Part shown: piece by piece, positions 28,461 to 37,800 of the stretch
How the letters are laid out: every line of letters begins with the position of its first letter
Position numbering within the stretch: position 1 is the stretch's first letter
From: a virus
IMG/VR virus record: IMGVR_UViG_3300031920_000248
Span: 1 to 41,331 of that record
Reading direction: 5' to 3' (one strand)
DNA length: 41,331 nt
The notes under the pieces: model-generated
The model's database searches: none
Told to the model about the DNA's origin: nothing
Seen by the model: only the letters and a program-made list of their open reading frames with translations
Program-made: the position numbers and the translations under genes

Positions 28461-28674
28461 CGCCAAATCCATTCGGGTAAGCAAAAAACCCGAGGTACCG
28501 AAAATTCCGGTTTGTATGTTCTGCGATAACCGGGAGCATGGTTCCAAGGTGTATGTCGAGTGTGGGTTTGTGCACGAGATTGCCGGGGAGCGCGTATTGA
28601 GAGGCGAGCGCGAAGGGGTAGCACATGCAGGGTGTGTTGCTGAATATTACAAGGAAGGGTTGAAAAATGGATAA
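28450..28674 (+). CDS. Small zinc-motif protein
   Basis: 74 residues from GTG 28450 (GTG 28447 is equally possible), overlapping the metallopeptidase end. CMFCDNREHG and HAGC form a plausible Cys/His zinc site. The start is basic (KFSAKSIRVSKKPEV) and the end helical (VAEYYKEGL). Function unknown. Confidence 0.6.
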   Translation: MKFSAKSIRVSKKPEVPKIPVCMFCDNREHGSKVYVECGFVHEIAGERVLRGEREGVAHAGCVAEYYKEGLKNG

Positions 28675-28996
28675 CGTGACGGAAAAGACGGACGTGGTGC
28701 GATTGGGGGCGTTGTCTCCAATCAATACTGAGTCTGAGGCATGCAATTGGATCGTTGAATTGGTTCTGCAAGTCGAGGATTTGAGGCACGCGTGCGATCA
28801 AGAGGGGTTGTCGGTTGGTGAGCAGCGTAAGTGGTTTCTGCGTTGGCTGTTGAAGCGGGGCGAGTCTTTGGGGGCTTTGTACGGTTTGAAACGTACGGGC
28901 CGGTTGTCAGACGAACTATTCGCCACCATGTTGCAGCGCGTGAAATGCACGGCGGTACCGAGCGTACAAATGGGCGTGTTTCCGGGGGGCGGGTAA
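28667..28996 (+). CDS. Hypothetical helical protein
   Basis: 109 residues with AAGGAAGGG upstream. Helices dominate (ACNWIVELVLQVEDLRHACD, QRKWFLRWLLKRGESLGALY, SDELFATMLQRVKC), with a Gly-rich end. The stop TAA shares a base with the next ATG (TAATG). Because it directly precedes the PP-loop enzyme, it may be a partner subunit, but no motif shows this. Confidence 0.6.
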   Translation: MDNVTEKTDVVRLGALSPINTESEACNWIVELVLQVEDLRHACDQEGLSVGEQRKWFLRWLLKRGESLGALYGLKRTGRLSDELFATMLQRVKCTAVPSVQMGVFPGGG

Positions 28997-29850
28997 TGGA
29001 ACAGTTAGTATTCCCGTCTACGGTTGCTCGATTGGTAAGAGAGGCTATCGAGCTGTTACGCGAAAATGAGCCCCCTGAGGGGTACCATGGTTGTTTTTCC
29101 GGCGGTAAGGATTCGATCGTAATCAAAGAGTTAGCACGTATGTCGGGCGTTAAGGTCGTTTGGCATTACAATGTGACCACGATAGATCCTCCCGAATTGA
29201 TTTATTTCATTAAGGAACATCATAAAGATGTGATTTGGGATCGCCCTAAGCATGGGAATTTTTTCCGTCGGGCCGCGGAGAAAAAAGGGTTCCCCACACG
29301 ACGTGCCCGTTGGTGTTGCGAAGAGTACAAGGAGGGCTCGTCGCCTAAGGGTGCTGTTTTAATTTTAGGGATACGCGCTGAAGAGTCGGTGAAAAGGGCC
29401 AAGTCTTGGGAACCCGTAAAAATTCATTTTCGCACAGGTGCCCCTACCGTTCAGCCTATCCTATATTGGGCTTCCGATGAGTTGTGGCAGTTTATACGAG
29501 GGCAGGGCCTACCTTATTGTAAATTGTATGATGAAGGGTTCCATAGACTTGGATGTGTAGGTTGCCCTATGGCTGGCCGCGCCGGTCGTCTGAAAGAATT
29601 CAAGCGTTGGCCTCGGTATGAAAAAAGGTGGAAATACGTCTTTAAACGCGTGTACGAGCGTAGAACCGGATCGTTACAGCGTGACGGACGTGAATGGTTT
29701 GGCGACGCGTTCTTTAGTTGGGTAGATCCGGGTAGGCGGTCAGGTTCGCTTGAATGGCGTCCCGAGGGTGCTTGGCAACGTATGTATTCTTGGTGGCTAT
29801 CCGACGCTAGTTTGAAAGACCGGAAATACTTAATTTTGGAGGGTTCTTAG
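28996..29850 (+). CDS. PAPS-reductase/DndC-like PP-loop enzyme
   Basis: 284 residues from ATG 28996, coupled to the preceding stop. The adenylate-binding PP-loop SGGKDS is near residue 35. Further family features are RARWCCEEYK near 105, GIRAEES..R near 123, and a C-terminal GCVGCPM near 188. The latter may bind an iron-sulfur cluster, as in DndC and phage PAPS-reductase-like proteins. Members of this family activate sulfate or replace oxygen in DNA and tRNA. Phage members are often called phosphoadenosine phosphosulfate reductases without proof. No DndD/E partners are in the window, so phosphorothioation is only a possibility. Confidence 0.88.
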   Translation: MEQLVFPSTVARLVREAIELLRENEPPEGYHGCFSGGKDSIVIKELARMSGVKVVWHYNVTTIDPPELIYFIKEHHKDVIWDRPKHGNFFRRAAEKKGFPTRRARWCCEEYKEGSSPKGAVLILGIRAEESVKRAKSWEPVKIHFRTGAPTVQPILYWASDELWQFIRGQGLPYCKLYDEGFHRLGCVGCPMAGRAGRLKEFKRWPRYEKRWKYVFKRVYERRTGSLQRDGREWFGDAFFSWVDPGRRSGSLEWRPEGAWQRMYSWWLSDASLKDRKYLILEGS

Positions 29851-29851
29851 C

Positions 29852-30544
29852 ATGTCTAAGACTGTGGAATTTTTGACTAATTTACTTCCGGGTAAATTGC
29901 CTAGTGGTGCGGCGAAAGACGGGTCTTGGGGTGCTTTTGATCGGCTGGTTGCTACGTGGCCCCAAGATTTGTTGAGTCGGGAGGCTCGAAGTTTGGCGTT
30001 AGAAGTTTTGCGTTTACGTTTCGAGCTGGCTAACACCGAAACTGCCGAGGCTAAGTTGAGCAAGGCCCAAGGCGATGCTGTGCTTGAGGAGCAGACTAAT
30101 AATTCGGATCAATCTTTAGGGGATGCCACCCCCCCTCAGTGTGAATGTGGGGGGGTACCGTCGGTTGAGCTACGAGAAGCACGCAACCGTATTGCCCAAT
30201 TGAGTGCCGCATTAGGGAAGCCCCTTGAGGGGGCTGATTTCCCAATGACGGTCCCGAAGGATAAGCAGATCTATGCTGATGAGCTGGGTTATTATGTCCA
30301 GGAAATAAAGTCAGCTAAGGCCTTGTTGTCCTATACGCGTGTTCCTGATGAGGGCTCGTTGGCCAACAGGTTTACGTGGTTGGCTAAGAAATGGTTCGCC
30401 TACCATGAGATTTCATCCCAAGATCAAATTTCGGCAGCTATGCGTGGGATCTTGCGAGATACGGGGCATACCAGTTGGATGGCTGCGCGTGACAATCCTA
30501 TTGTCGTATCTCAAACTAACGGAAAGGCGGATGAAAATGAGTAA
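29852..30544 (+). CDS. Hypothetical protein
   Basis: 230 residues, starting one base after the PP-loop gene stop, with GGAGGG upstream. An N-terminal helical region has heptad features (LALEVLRLRFELANTETAEAKLSKAQ). An acidic Cys-containing linker (CECGG) then leads to a helical C-terminal domain (DELGYYVQEIKSAKALLSY, LANRFTWLAKKWFAYHE). No family recognised. It overlaps the next gene. Confidence 0.6.
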   Translation: MSKTVEFLTNLLPGKLPSGAAKDGSWGAFDRLVATWPQDLLSREARSLALEVLRLRFELANTETAEAKLSKAQGDAVLEEQTNNSDQSLGDATPPQCECGGVPSVELREARNRIAQLSAALGKPLEGADFPMTVPKDKQIYADELGYYVQEIKSAKALLSYTRVPDEGSLANRFTWLAKKWFAYHEISSQDQISAAMRGILRDTGHTSWMAARDNPIVVSQTNGKADENE

Positions 30545-30752
30545 GGTAGCGGAAGTCGAATCCAAAGAGGAGATTCACTTGGAATCGGCTGAAATAAGGT
30601 TGATCAAGTCAATTATGTTGGTTGTCACATTGAGGGTGTCTGATTTTGGGTGTTTGGTATTAGAGGGGGCCCCCTCAGAAAATGAGAAGGAGAAAATCCA
30701 CAATTTGTTGACTGCGGCGCAAGACGCCAAACAGCGTATCGCGAGCCTGTAG
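30531..30752 (+). CDS. Small hypothetical protein
   Basis: 73 residues from ATG 30531 (ATG 30537 is an alternative). It consists of a charged start, a hydrophobic beta stretch (IKSIMLVVTLRVSDFGCLVLEG) and a C-terminal helix (EKIHNLLTAAQDAKQRIASL). Function unknown. It is the last accessory gene before the packaging block. Confidence 0.6.
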   Translation: MKMSKVAEVESKEEIHLESAEIRLIKSIMLVVTLRVSDFGCLVLEGAPSENEKEKIHNLLTAAQDAKQRIASL

Positions 30753-30797
30753 TTACGGACCTAGACACTCAATAGTAAAACCGGCAAGTTATGGGCA

Positions 30798-33700
30798 ATG
30801 GTCGCCCAATCCTCCGATAAGCCCCGACGGAAAAATAAGCGTACGCGGAGCATTGATCGCGTAAAGCGGGCCCGGCCTATAGGTTTAGGGGGCTTGTTAG
30901 CCAAACCCCAGATTACCCATGACAAGCGCGACTTAAGAGCTTACGCGCGTGAGAGTGCCGAGGGAGATCTTGGGTGGGATTCGATCACTTACGGGATGAT
31001 GAAGGCCTCTTGCGCGTTTTTCGCGTTGGAGGTGTTAACGGGCCCGTCGGAACCCCCTTACAACGGGAAATTTCTAATTGGCCCCCACCATTACGAATGG
31101 AATCGTCTGTTACTTAAGCATGATCGGCTGTGCATTCTCGCACCTAGAGATCATGGTAAGACGTTTTTTTTCAACCTTGCCTATCCGTTGTGGAAAGCTA
31201 CGACGGTACGGGGCGGCAAAGGTTACATTTTCTCGGCAACTCAAGAGCAGGCCATACGAATTTTGGGCGATGTCAAAGATGAGTTGATCCGTAATCCGAG
31301 ATTGCGCCATTTGGTTCCCCCTAGGGGATCCGGGAATAAGTGGGCCGCTACTCAGATCCAGTTGACCAACGGCCACACGATTTACGCCAGGGGTTTCGGG
31401 ACGAAAGTGCGCGGGGGGCATCCTGATTGGTTGGTTATCGATGATGGGATCAACGACGAGTCGATCTATTCTGAGACGGTGCGTAAAAAAGAAAGTGAAT
31501 ATTTTTTCAGTGCTTTGTCAAATATGGTGGTGCCAAGCGGTCAAATTATCGTTGTAGGTTGCGTGACACGCGATACTTGGGTCGCGACTTCGAACGGGTT
31601 GCGTCGCATAGGAGGCTTAAATCCGGGGGAAGATACCCCTAAAACATTTTACCCGTTGGATTTAGCGGTCGTTGGGAAAGAAGGCACAAATAACGCTGAA
31701 AAGTTCTGGGTTAACGGGGTTTGCAAGACAAAGAGGGTTACGCTGGAAGGCGGCTATAGGTTGGAAGGCAGTTGTATCCATCCGTTGTGGGTTATGGGGG
31801 AAGATGGTGTTCCAGATTGGAAAAAATCGGAAGACGTTCGCGAAGGTGATTTTGTAGCTATTCACGGGGGGATGAATTCGTGGGGCGATGATATTCCTAT
31901 AACACTCCCCCCTGTTTCCAGAAAAAGGAACGAATTTCGGTTTTCCGAAAAAGTTACAAAGGATTTGGCTTACTTGATAGGTCTATGGGTGGCCGAAGGT
32001 AGCTACGAGCCCACGGGGCGCGTAATGATCAGCAACACGGAGCCAGAGATCCTTAGCTGGTTGGGGGAGCATCCGTTCGGTATGCGATTTGAGCCCCACC
32101 AAGATGGACACACGGTTCGGTGCAGCGCAAAAACCTTTTTGGATTTATTGAGGTCACTGGGTTGCGAATTGGCTACCGCTGAAGGGAAACAAGTCCCTAC
32201 TTCGATTATGGGCGGGCCTCGAAAGATAGCGCGTGAATTTTTGAGGGGCCTGTTTGACGGCGATGGGAACGTCTACGTCAAGGGGAGCGTCCAACAAGTA
32301 ATGCTGGGGACGGTGAGCGAGAGATTGGCGCGAGACGTTCAATTGTTGCTGCTGAATTTCGGCATTTTCGCCGCTTTGTCGAAACGCCCCCCCGCCTTGC
32401 CTACTAAGAGGGCTCCTAATGGAGGGCGCTATCCGTTGTGGGTATTGCGAATGACGGGGCAAGAGGCCCATTCCTACATGGATCAAGTAGGGTTCCGTTT
32501 GACCCGGAAACAGAACGAAATTCAGAACATGAATTGTGATGCCGGTTGCTCGTTTAGGGGAATACCAAACCAGTCGGCGTTAATCAGTAAGGCTAGATCG
32601 GAGAAGCCTCGGAGAAAACGGTCTGCTACGCTTAACCCTCCTAAGATCAATATCAGCGAGGTTTCCAAGGCCAAAAGACCTTCCAGAAAAACCTTGAAGT
32701 CAGTTGTTGACTGGTTTGAAAAGTACGGGAGTTGTGGCGAAGGGGTTGGCGGGATCCGGTCTAACTTGGAAGCGGATTCTTTGATCTGGTTGGAGGTTAA
32801 AAGGATCGATGACGGGGAGGCTTTCACCGTTGATTTCGTTTTGGATGGTGACCATTCTTTTGTGACCAACGGGATAATCAGCCACAACACTCCGTTCCAT
32901 ATGGCTGATTTGTACGCTGAATTGGCAGAGAACAAGAGATACTATTTCGCCCGTTTCCAAGCCCTGGTGGGCAAGGAGGAAACCCCTCTTTGGCCTAGCC
33001 GGTACAACAAAAAACAGTTGGAGGCGAAGCGCGAAGAAATCGGTGTGATCCGGTTTACGCGTGAATTCCAGTGCGAGCCTATTGGCGATTCAATGTCGTT
33101 GTTCCCCTTGTATCTATTTCAAGGGAGTAGGGTTGAGTGTCTAACTCTCACGCTTGGTATGGCCAAGGCGTATTGGGAAGCCCTGGACGTAACCATTTAC
33201 ATGGGCGTCGATTTCGCAATGTCCGCCTCGGTCAAGGCTGATTTTACCGTGATATGGGTAATGGGTCTCGATAAGCTGGGAAATCGGTGGATTATCGACA
33301 TTCACAGGCACAAAGGCATGGCTTATCAAGAGCAACTGTCATTGATTAACACGGTGGGGAAAAAATATGATCCCGCTTTGGTTTTTCTGGAAGCAAACCA
33401 GATGCAGCGTATTTTTGGCGATGAGTTGATCCGAACAACCGATCTGCCGATCCACAAATATGTGACGGGTGCCGAGAAAAATACTTTGGATAAGGGTGTT
33501 CCGTCATTGCGGGTATTGCTTGAGAACGGGAAATTCAAGATACCTAGAGGGGACGCACATTCTGTAGAGTTAACCGATATTTGGATCAACGAAATGCGCG
33601 CATTTACGTGGGTTGACGGAGGTATGGAAAGTGTGGGTACCCATGATGACACCGTTATGGGTTGCTGGATTTGTGACCAAGCCATTAGGGCTGGCGGGTT

Positions 33701-33929
33701 CACATTTGATTTTGGTGGAGACCTAGAGGATAGTAGCGAGGATATAGATGCAGTGCTTGCAGAGATGCACGCGGATCCCGAAGTGCCCGATGATGAGGAG
33801 TCAAATGATAGCTATGTGGGAAATCCCGAAGACGGGTTAGAGTCTGATTTGGGGGAGCCGGATATCTTGGAATTAGACGGTTTTGAGGTTGGTGGGATAC
33901 CTATGGTGGGTGGTTCATTAGGTTATTAG
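30798..33929 (+). CDS. terL: Terminase large subunit (TerL) interrupted by an intein
   Basis: DNA-packaging ATPase and nuclease. The precursor is 1043 residues; removal of the intein (residues 255-697) leaves about 600. ATPase: Walker A in LAPRDHGKT near 115, adenine-binding region before it, Walker B WLVIDDGIND near 211, and coupling motif VVG|TPFHMADLY, split exactly by the intein. Nuclease: YMGVDFAMSASVKADFTV (first Asp), FLEANQMQ (Glu) and GTHDDTVMG (Asp pair). The C-terminus is acidic. ATG 30798 has only a weak ribosome-binding site, and no better start precedes the conserved region. The N-terminus is basic (PRRKNKRTRS). Confidence 0.93.
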   Translation: MVAQSSDKPRRKNKRTRSIDRVKRARPIGLGGLLAKPQITHDKRDLRAYARESAEGDLGWDSITYGMMKASCAFFALEVLTGPSEPPYNGKFLIGPHHYEWNRLLLKHDRLCILAPRDHGKTFFFNLAYPLWKATTVRGGKGYIFSATQEQAIRILGDVKDELIRNPRLRHLVPPRGSGNKWAATQIQLTNGHTIYARGFGTKVRGGHPDWLVIDDGINDESIYSETVRKKESEYFFSALSNMVVPSGQIIVVGCVTRDTWVATSNGLRRIGGLNPGEDTPKTFYPLDLAVVGKEGTNNAEKFWVNGVCKTKRVTLEGGYRLEGSCIHPLWVMGEDGVPDWKKSEDVREGDFVAIHGGMNSWGDDIPITLPPVSRKRNEFRFSEKVTKDLAYLIGLWVAEGSYEPTGRVMISNTEPEILSWLGEHPFGMRFEPHQDGHTVRCSAKTFLDLLRSLGCELATAEGKQVPTSIMGGPRKIAREFLRGLFDGDGNVYVKGSVQQVMLGTVSERLARDVQLLLLNFGIFAALSKRPPALPTKRAPNGGRYPLWVLRMTGQEAHSYMDQVGFRLTRKQNEIQNMNCDAGCSFRGIPNQSALISKARSEKPRRKRSATLNPPKINISEVSKAKRPSRKTLKSVVDWFEKYGSCGEGVGGIRSNLEADSLIWLEVKRIDDGEAFTVDFVLDGDHSFVTNGIISHNTPFHMADLYAELAENKRYYFARFQALVGKEETPLWPSRYNKKQLEAKREEIGVIRFTREFQCEPIGDSMSLFPLYLFQGSRVECLTLTLGMAKAYWEALDVTIYMGVDFAMSASVKADFTVIWVMGLDKLGNRWIIDIHRHKGMAYQEQLSLINTVGKKYDPALVFLEANQMQRIFGDELIRTTDLPIHKYVTGAEKNTLDKGVPSLRVLLENGKFKIPRGDAHSVELTDIWINEMRAFTWVDGGMESVGTHDDTVMGCWICDQAIRAGGFTFDFGGDLEDSSEDIDAVLAEMHADPEVPDDEESNDSYVGNPEDGLESDLGEPDILELDGFEVGGIPMVGGSLGY
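31560..32888 (+). mobile_element. Intein with LAGLIDADG homing endonuclease in the terminase
   Basis: The intein runs from Cys (TGC 31560) to Asn (AAC 32886-32888), 443 residues, with Thr as the first residue of the C-extein. Block A: CVTRDTWVATSNG. Block B: GSCIHPLWV with the His. Two LAGLIDADG-like helices, LAYLIGLWVAEG and FLRGLFDGDG, carry acidic residues and indicate a potentially active nuclease. The C-terminal block ends GIISHN with the penultimate His. Insertion splits VVG from TPFHMADLY, a motif essential for packaging, so splicing is needed for a working enzyme. Confidence 0.93.
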
Positions 33930-33958
33930 GTTGGGCTACGCGGTGGATGGTTCGGGGG

Positions 33959-33969
33959 TCGCTCTCCTC
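33959..33969 (-). promoter_or_regulatory. Orphan copy of the GAGGAGAGCGA initiation motif
   Basis: On the - strand this 11-base sequence equals the ribosome-binding motif found two bases before five ATG starts in the window. Here no ATG, GTG or TTG follows, and no - strand gene is present. It lies in the 77-base gap between the terminase and the next gene, so it may be a relic of a lost gene or have another function. Confidence 0.4.
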
Positions 33970-34006
33970 GCCTGAAACTGCGTAGTTCATTTTAAGGATC
34001 GTGGGT

Positions 34007-34810
34007 ATGCCAGGAATAAAACGCACATTATCCCCTTCTCAGTTCAACACTCGGAGACCCCTCACTGGCCAGGTTCCTTCAAAATCACAGCTTGAAGGGT
34101 TGCAGCTAGTCAAGGAGGCCTCGAAGCCACCTACTCGTTTCAAAATAGAAGATATGACGAATCAAACCGGGTCTTATTTGTCCCTATCGAGTGTATTGAA
34201 TAGCCTCGGTATGGATAAGTCGGCTGAGGGTGAATGGTCTACTTTTCTGGGTGAGACTCTCGATCATCGGAACACTATGGGCGTTCGGCAAGCGATAGTG
34301 GCTAAGATGTACGCGGATGGTATGGATCCGTCGCTCCGGCGGGCGTTGCTACAGCGGTCAATGAGGTATAGGCGCGATATGCTAGAAAAAAGTTTTCGAA
34401 AGATTGTTACCGTTGATGAGCTGAAAAAAGCACAGGAAAGGCCCGATAAACGGTTTGTGTTGGGCGGCGTGGATCGCTTGAAGAAAGCTGAGGCTCGAGG
34501 CGGTTCCTATGTGCGCCGCACCACAAGTGCCAAGGGCAAACATCGGTATTTTTACGATGATGAGTCATACGTGAAATCTAAAGGCGCGCATTTGAACGGG
34601 GGCGATGTTGCTAAATCGGCGATCAAGAAGTCGGTTAGTGACGGGATTACGGCGGGCGGTAGTAAGGGTATGGCGATCAAAGATCTTGGGGGTTTGGTGA
34701 AGAGGTACGGGAGCGCGATGGTCAAAGATGCGCTTAAAGCGGAGTGTGGGGGCGAGGGTTCATTCAAATTCAAAAAAGGCTGTTTTACAGCAAGGAGTAA
34801 AAAGAAATGA
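34007..34810 (+). CDS. Head-region protein with RRT...YFYDD repeat-type module
   Basis: 267 residues from ATG 34007, with AAGGA upstream. It has a basic, disordered N-terminus, then a helical middle (STFLGETLDHRNTMGVRQAIVAKMY, LRRALLQRSMRYRRDML). A short module SYVRRTTSAKGKHRYFYDDE is related to the KYxKRT...YxYEY module in the next gene and in the last gene of the window. The C-terminus is Gly- and Lys-rich. Location directly after terminase suggests a head or packaging role, but no family is recognised. Confidence 0.65.
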   Translation: MPGIKRTLSPSQFNTRRPLTGQVPSKSQLEGLQLVKEASKPPTRFKIEDMTNQTGSYLSLSSVLNSLGMDKSAEGEWSTFLGETLDHRNTMGVRQAIVAKMYADGMDPSLRRALLQRSMRYRRDMLEKSFRKIVTVDELKKAQERPDKRFVLGGVDRLKKAEARGGSYVRRTTSAKGKHRYFYDDESYVKSKGAHLNGGDVAKSAIKKSVSDGITAGGSKGMAIKDLGGLVKRYGSAMVKDALKAECGGEGSFKFKKGCFTARSKKK

Positions 34811-37800
34811 TCGAAGAAACTACTGGATTGGATGCCCTTGCTGACGTTTTGGCAAAATCGAAATACATCAAACGGACGGGCGGGCCCGGTCATTACAAAT
34901 ATGAGTATCTGACCCCGAGTGGCCGAACAGTATCCGTTCCCAGCCAAGGGGCGGCTGCGAAAGAAAGCGGTGGGGAGTCTGCCGGTAAGACCGAGGCGGG
35001 AGCTAAGGGCCCTACTGCCGAGGAAAAAAAGAACGCCTTAACGATGGCTAATCATTTTATGGATCTGAAAGAGGGCGAAGGGAATGCGGATAACCCCGAA
35101 GCTATCGCCCAACACCAAAAAACTACCCCCAAGTTAGTCCAATCAGCTATGGAAAAATTGGTGAGCGGCGGGTTCGCTGAGAAAAAAGTCGTGTCGGGTA
35201 TGGTATGGTACAATCGAACGGCTAAGGGCGTCGCTGAAGGCGACAGGTTGAGGTCTGGGAGCAAGCCGCCTAAGCCCCCTGAGTTGCCTAAGACACCTCT
35301 CAAAGAGGGTTCCCGCGTTTCTTACAGGGGTACGAATGGTACCGTTAAGGGGACGCAAGGGGATGCTACCCTAGTGGAATTTGACGGTAGCGGTACTACG
35401 GCTGAGGCTATTATTACCGATAGGCTAACTCCCGCAAAGACCCCCAAGGCCGATGTTCCTTTCGATGACACCCCGTACACCAAAAAACAAACCAAGGGCA
35501 CCCCACACCCCAATGGTTACCTATCAACGGGGGCGAAAGGTCCGGGCGGCGGAAAGCTAATCGCGGCGGGTAGGCAAATGGACGCGGCTAGGGATAAGTT
35601 GGGCTATGCCGTGAATACTTTGCATTCATCGGTGACTCCGAAAGAATTGGGTTTCTCCATTCCCCAGGCTGAAAAAGCTCTGAAGGAAGCCCGATCGGCA
35701 ATGCCTGATTTATCGACGGCTGTGGCGTATCGTGGCCATGATGCAGAGCAAAAGCGATTGGGGCTTATTTCGGCAGCTCTTGATTCAGCTCAAGAGACTA
35801 TTCTCGACGCAAAGAGTCGTATGGGTAAGGATCAAACCCGCACGTCTAACGAGAAATCCAAACCCGCGGAAAATGCCCCGAAAACAAAGGGCGATCTAAT
35901 TAGGATGAGTGAAGGTGCTAGCGTTCCTTTTGCTTCGGTAGATTACAACATATCTCAACATTTGATTACAATTGGGGTGTTGGAATTGGGATCAGGTGGA
36001 AGTGGTGACCATATTCTTGTTCGGACGGGTCACGGGCAAACGTCTAACGAGAAATCCAAACCCGCGGAAAATGCCCCGATGCACAACGTAGGTGGGGAAA
36101 ATATTGAGCGAGGCGTCAAACAAATTGGGGATCGGCACGTTGCGGTGAACGGGGATCAAGTTAAGACGTTTGATTCCAAGAAAAAAGCCGTCAACCACAT
36201 GAAAAAAATGGGGTATGACGCACAGGGCAACAAAATCTCCGATGTGGACGCTAATTTTACAGACACTCGATCCGAGGAGCAAAAGGCAGAGGCCAGAGCT
36301 AAGGCGTCCAGTTTGAAGGTAGGGGACAAGACATTTTCGCCATACACGCCATCTAAGACTATGGCTTCGCGATTGGTTGCCAATCGTATGCGCGTGGGAG
36401 TGATCAAAGAGACCGATGGCTCGAATTTGTTTCAGTTGTTTCAAGAGGGACGTTCTGTGGGATCATCGGCGGGGAACCTGCTAGCTCTGAAGCGGATGAT
36501 TAGAATTCACGCTAAGATTGTCCCGTTAAAGAAGTCCATGGGCGGGCTCGATGCGTTGGGCGATGTTCTGAATAAATCAGGTATTGAAACCAGCGAAGAA
36601 GATCCTATGGAAAAATCTTTGTACGGTCTGAAATTCGCGGATAATTTGGCAGGCACGCCTTATGAAGCGGATGCATTACGAGCTGTCAAAGAGGGCAACA
36701 TTATTGAAAGGGCCGAGAGTGTCATTTACGCCAAATACGACATGCCTTGGTCGGAGCGCGAGCAATTGAGCGGTGTTGATCGTGCGAAATTGGGCGAAAA
36801 GAAAGCTAAAGAGTTGATCCCCGTAAAAAAGAAGATGGAAGCTTTGGGGAAAGTCAAAGCCGATATCGAATCGAAATATCTTGATTGGCGTATCCAACAG
36901 GCGGAAGGCGGGACCATGCAAAAAGGTATGAGCGGACTTGGGGATTTGTTGGAGAAATCGAAATACACTAGGCGCACAGGTGGGCCCGGTAACTACCGAT
37001 ATGAGTACGACACCCCCGGCGGAACAACCAAGTCTGGGACCAAACAAGGATCTGGTTTTGTAGACTCCTCTGCGGATTCAAATTCGCCAGAATTTAACAG
37101 CAAAAATAGACCTAAAGTCGGTAAAGAATTGCTGTTGACTAATAGAGTCGGGGTTACTGGTAATCTTGTTGTGACCAAGGTTTCAGGTGAGGGGGTAGAG
37201 TTGTCCGTAAATAAACACTCTAAACCCGTTTGGGCTACAACATGGTCGGGTTTGAATAGGGCTGTATCGGCGGCTACGGGGGATCCTAAGCTGAAAAGTC
37301 AAATTGATTCGGTAAAAAAATCAATCAGCGGTATGGGTGGACTTGGAGATCTTTTGGAGAAATCTGGGTTGCCTACTCATAGCGTGACGAAATTGGGCCA
37401 TGACAAGAGCGCGACTATTGACGGCGGTTCTGCCGAAGGTGGCGACCTTGACGGTCTCGGAAAAACATCGGGTGATGGTAATGCGAAACCCGGTCCCGGA
37501 TTGGATGCGCAAGGTAATCCCACGGGTACGCCGGGGGCGGTCAATCAGAAATTGTCTGAGGATGATGACGATCCCGAAAAGCAAATGACTGAGCATAAAA
37601 AGCCGATTGAAAACCCGAAGCCCATGTTCAAGAGCCTCACCCCTGCGAATCAGCGGGAGTACACGGCGCATGAGACCGCTATAGCCATTTCTAGGCTACG
37701 CAAAGGCGTTCCCGACGTACAAGTGGGTGCTAAGCCTCACCCCATGAGTTTTTCAGCCGTACACGGCGGTATGGATACCATAGCGGCGGGAATGTTGGAG

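Noticed and set aside
28996-29850. Complete Dnd phosphorothioation system
   Set aside because: Only a DndC-like PP-loop protein is found; DndA, DndB, DndD and DndE homologues are not visible nearby.
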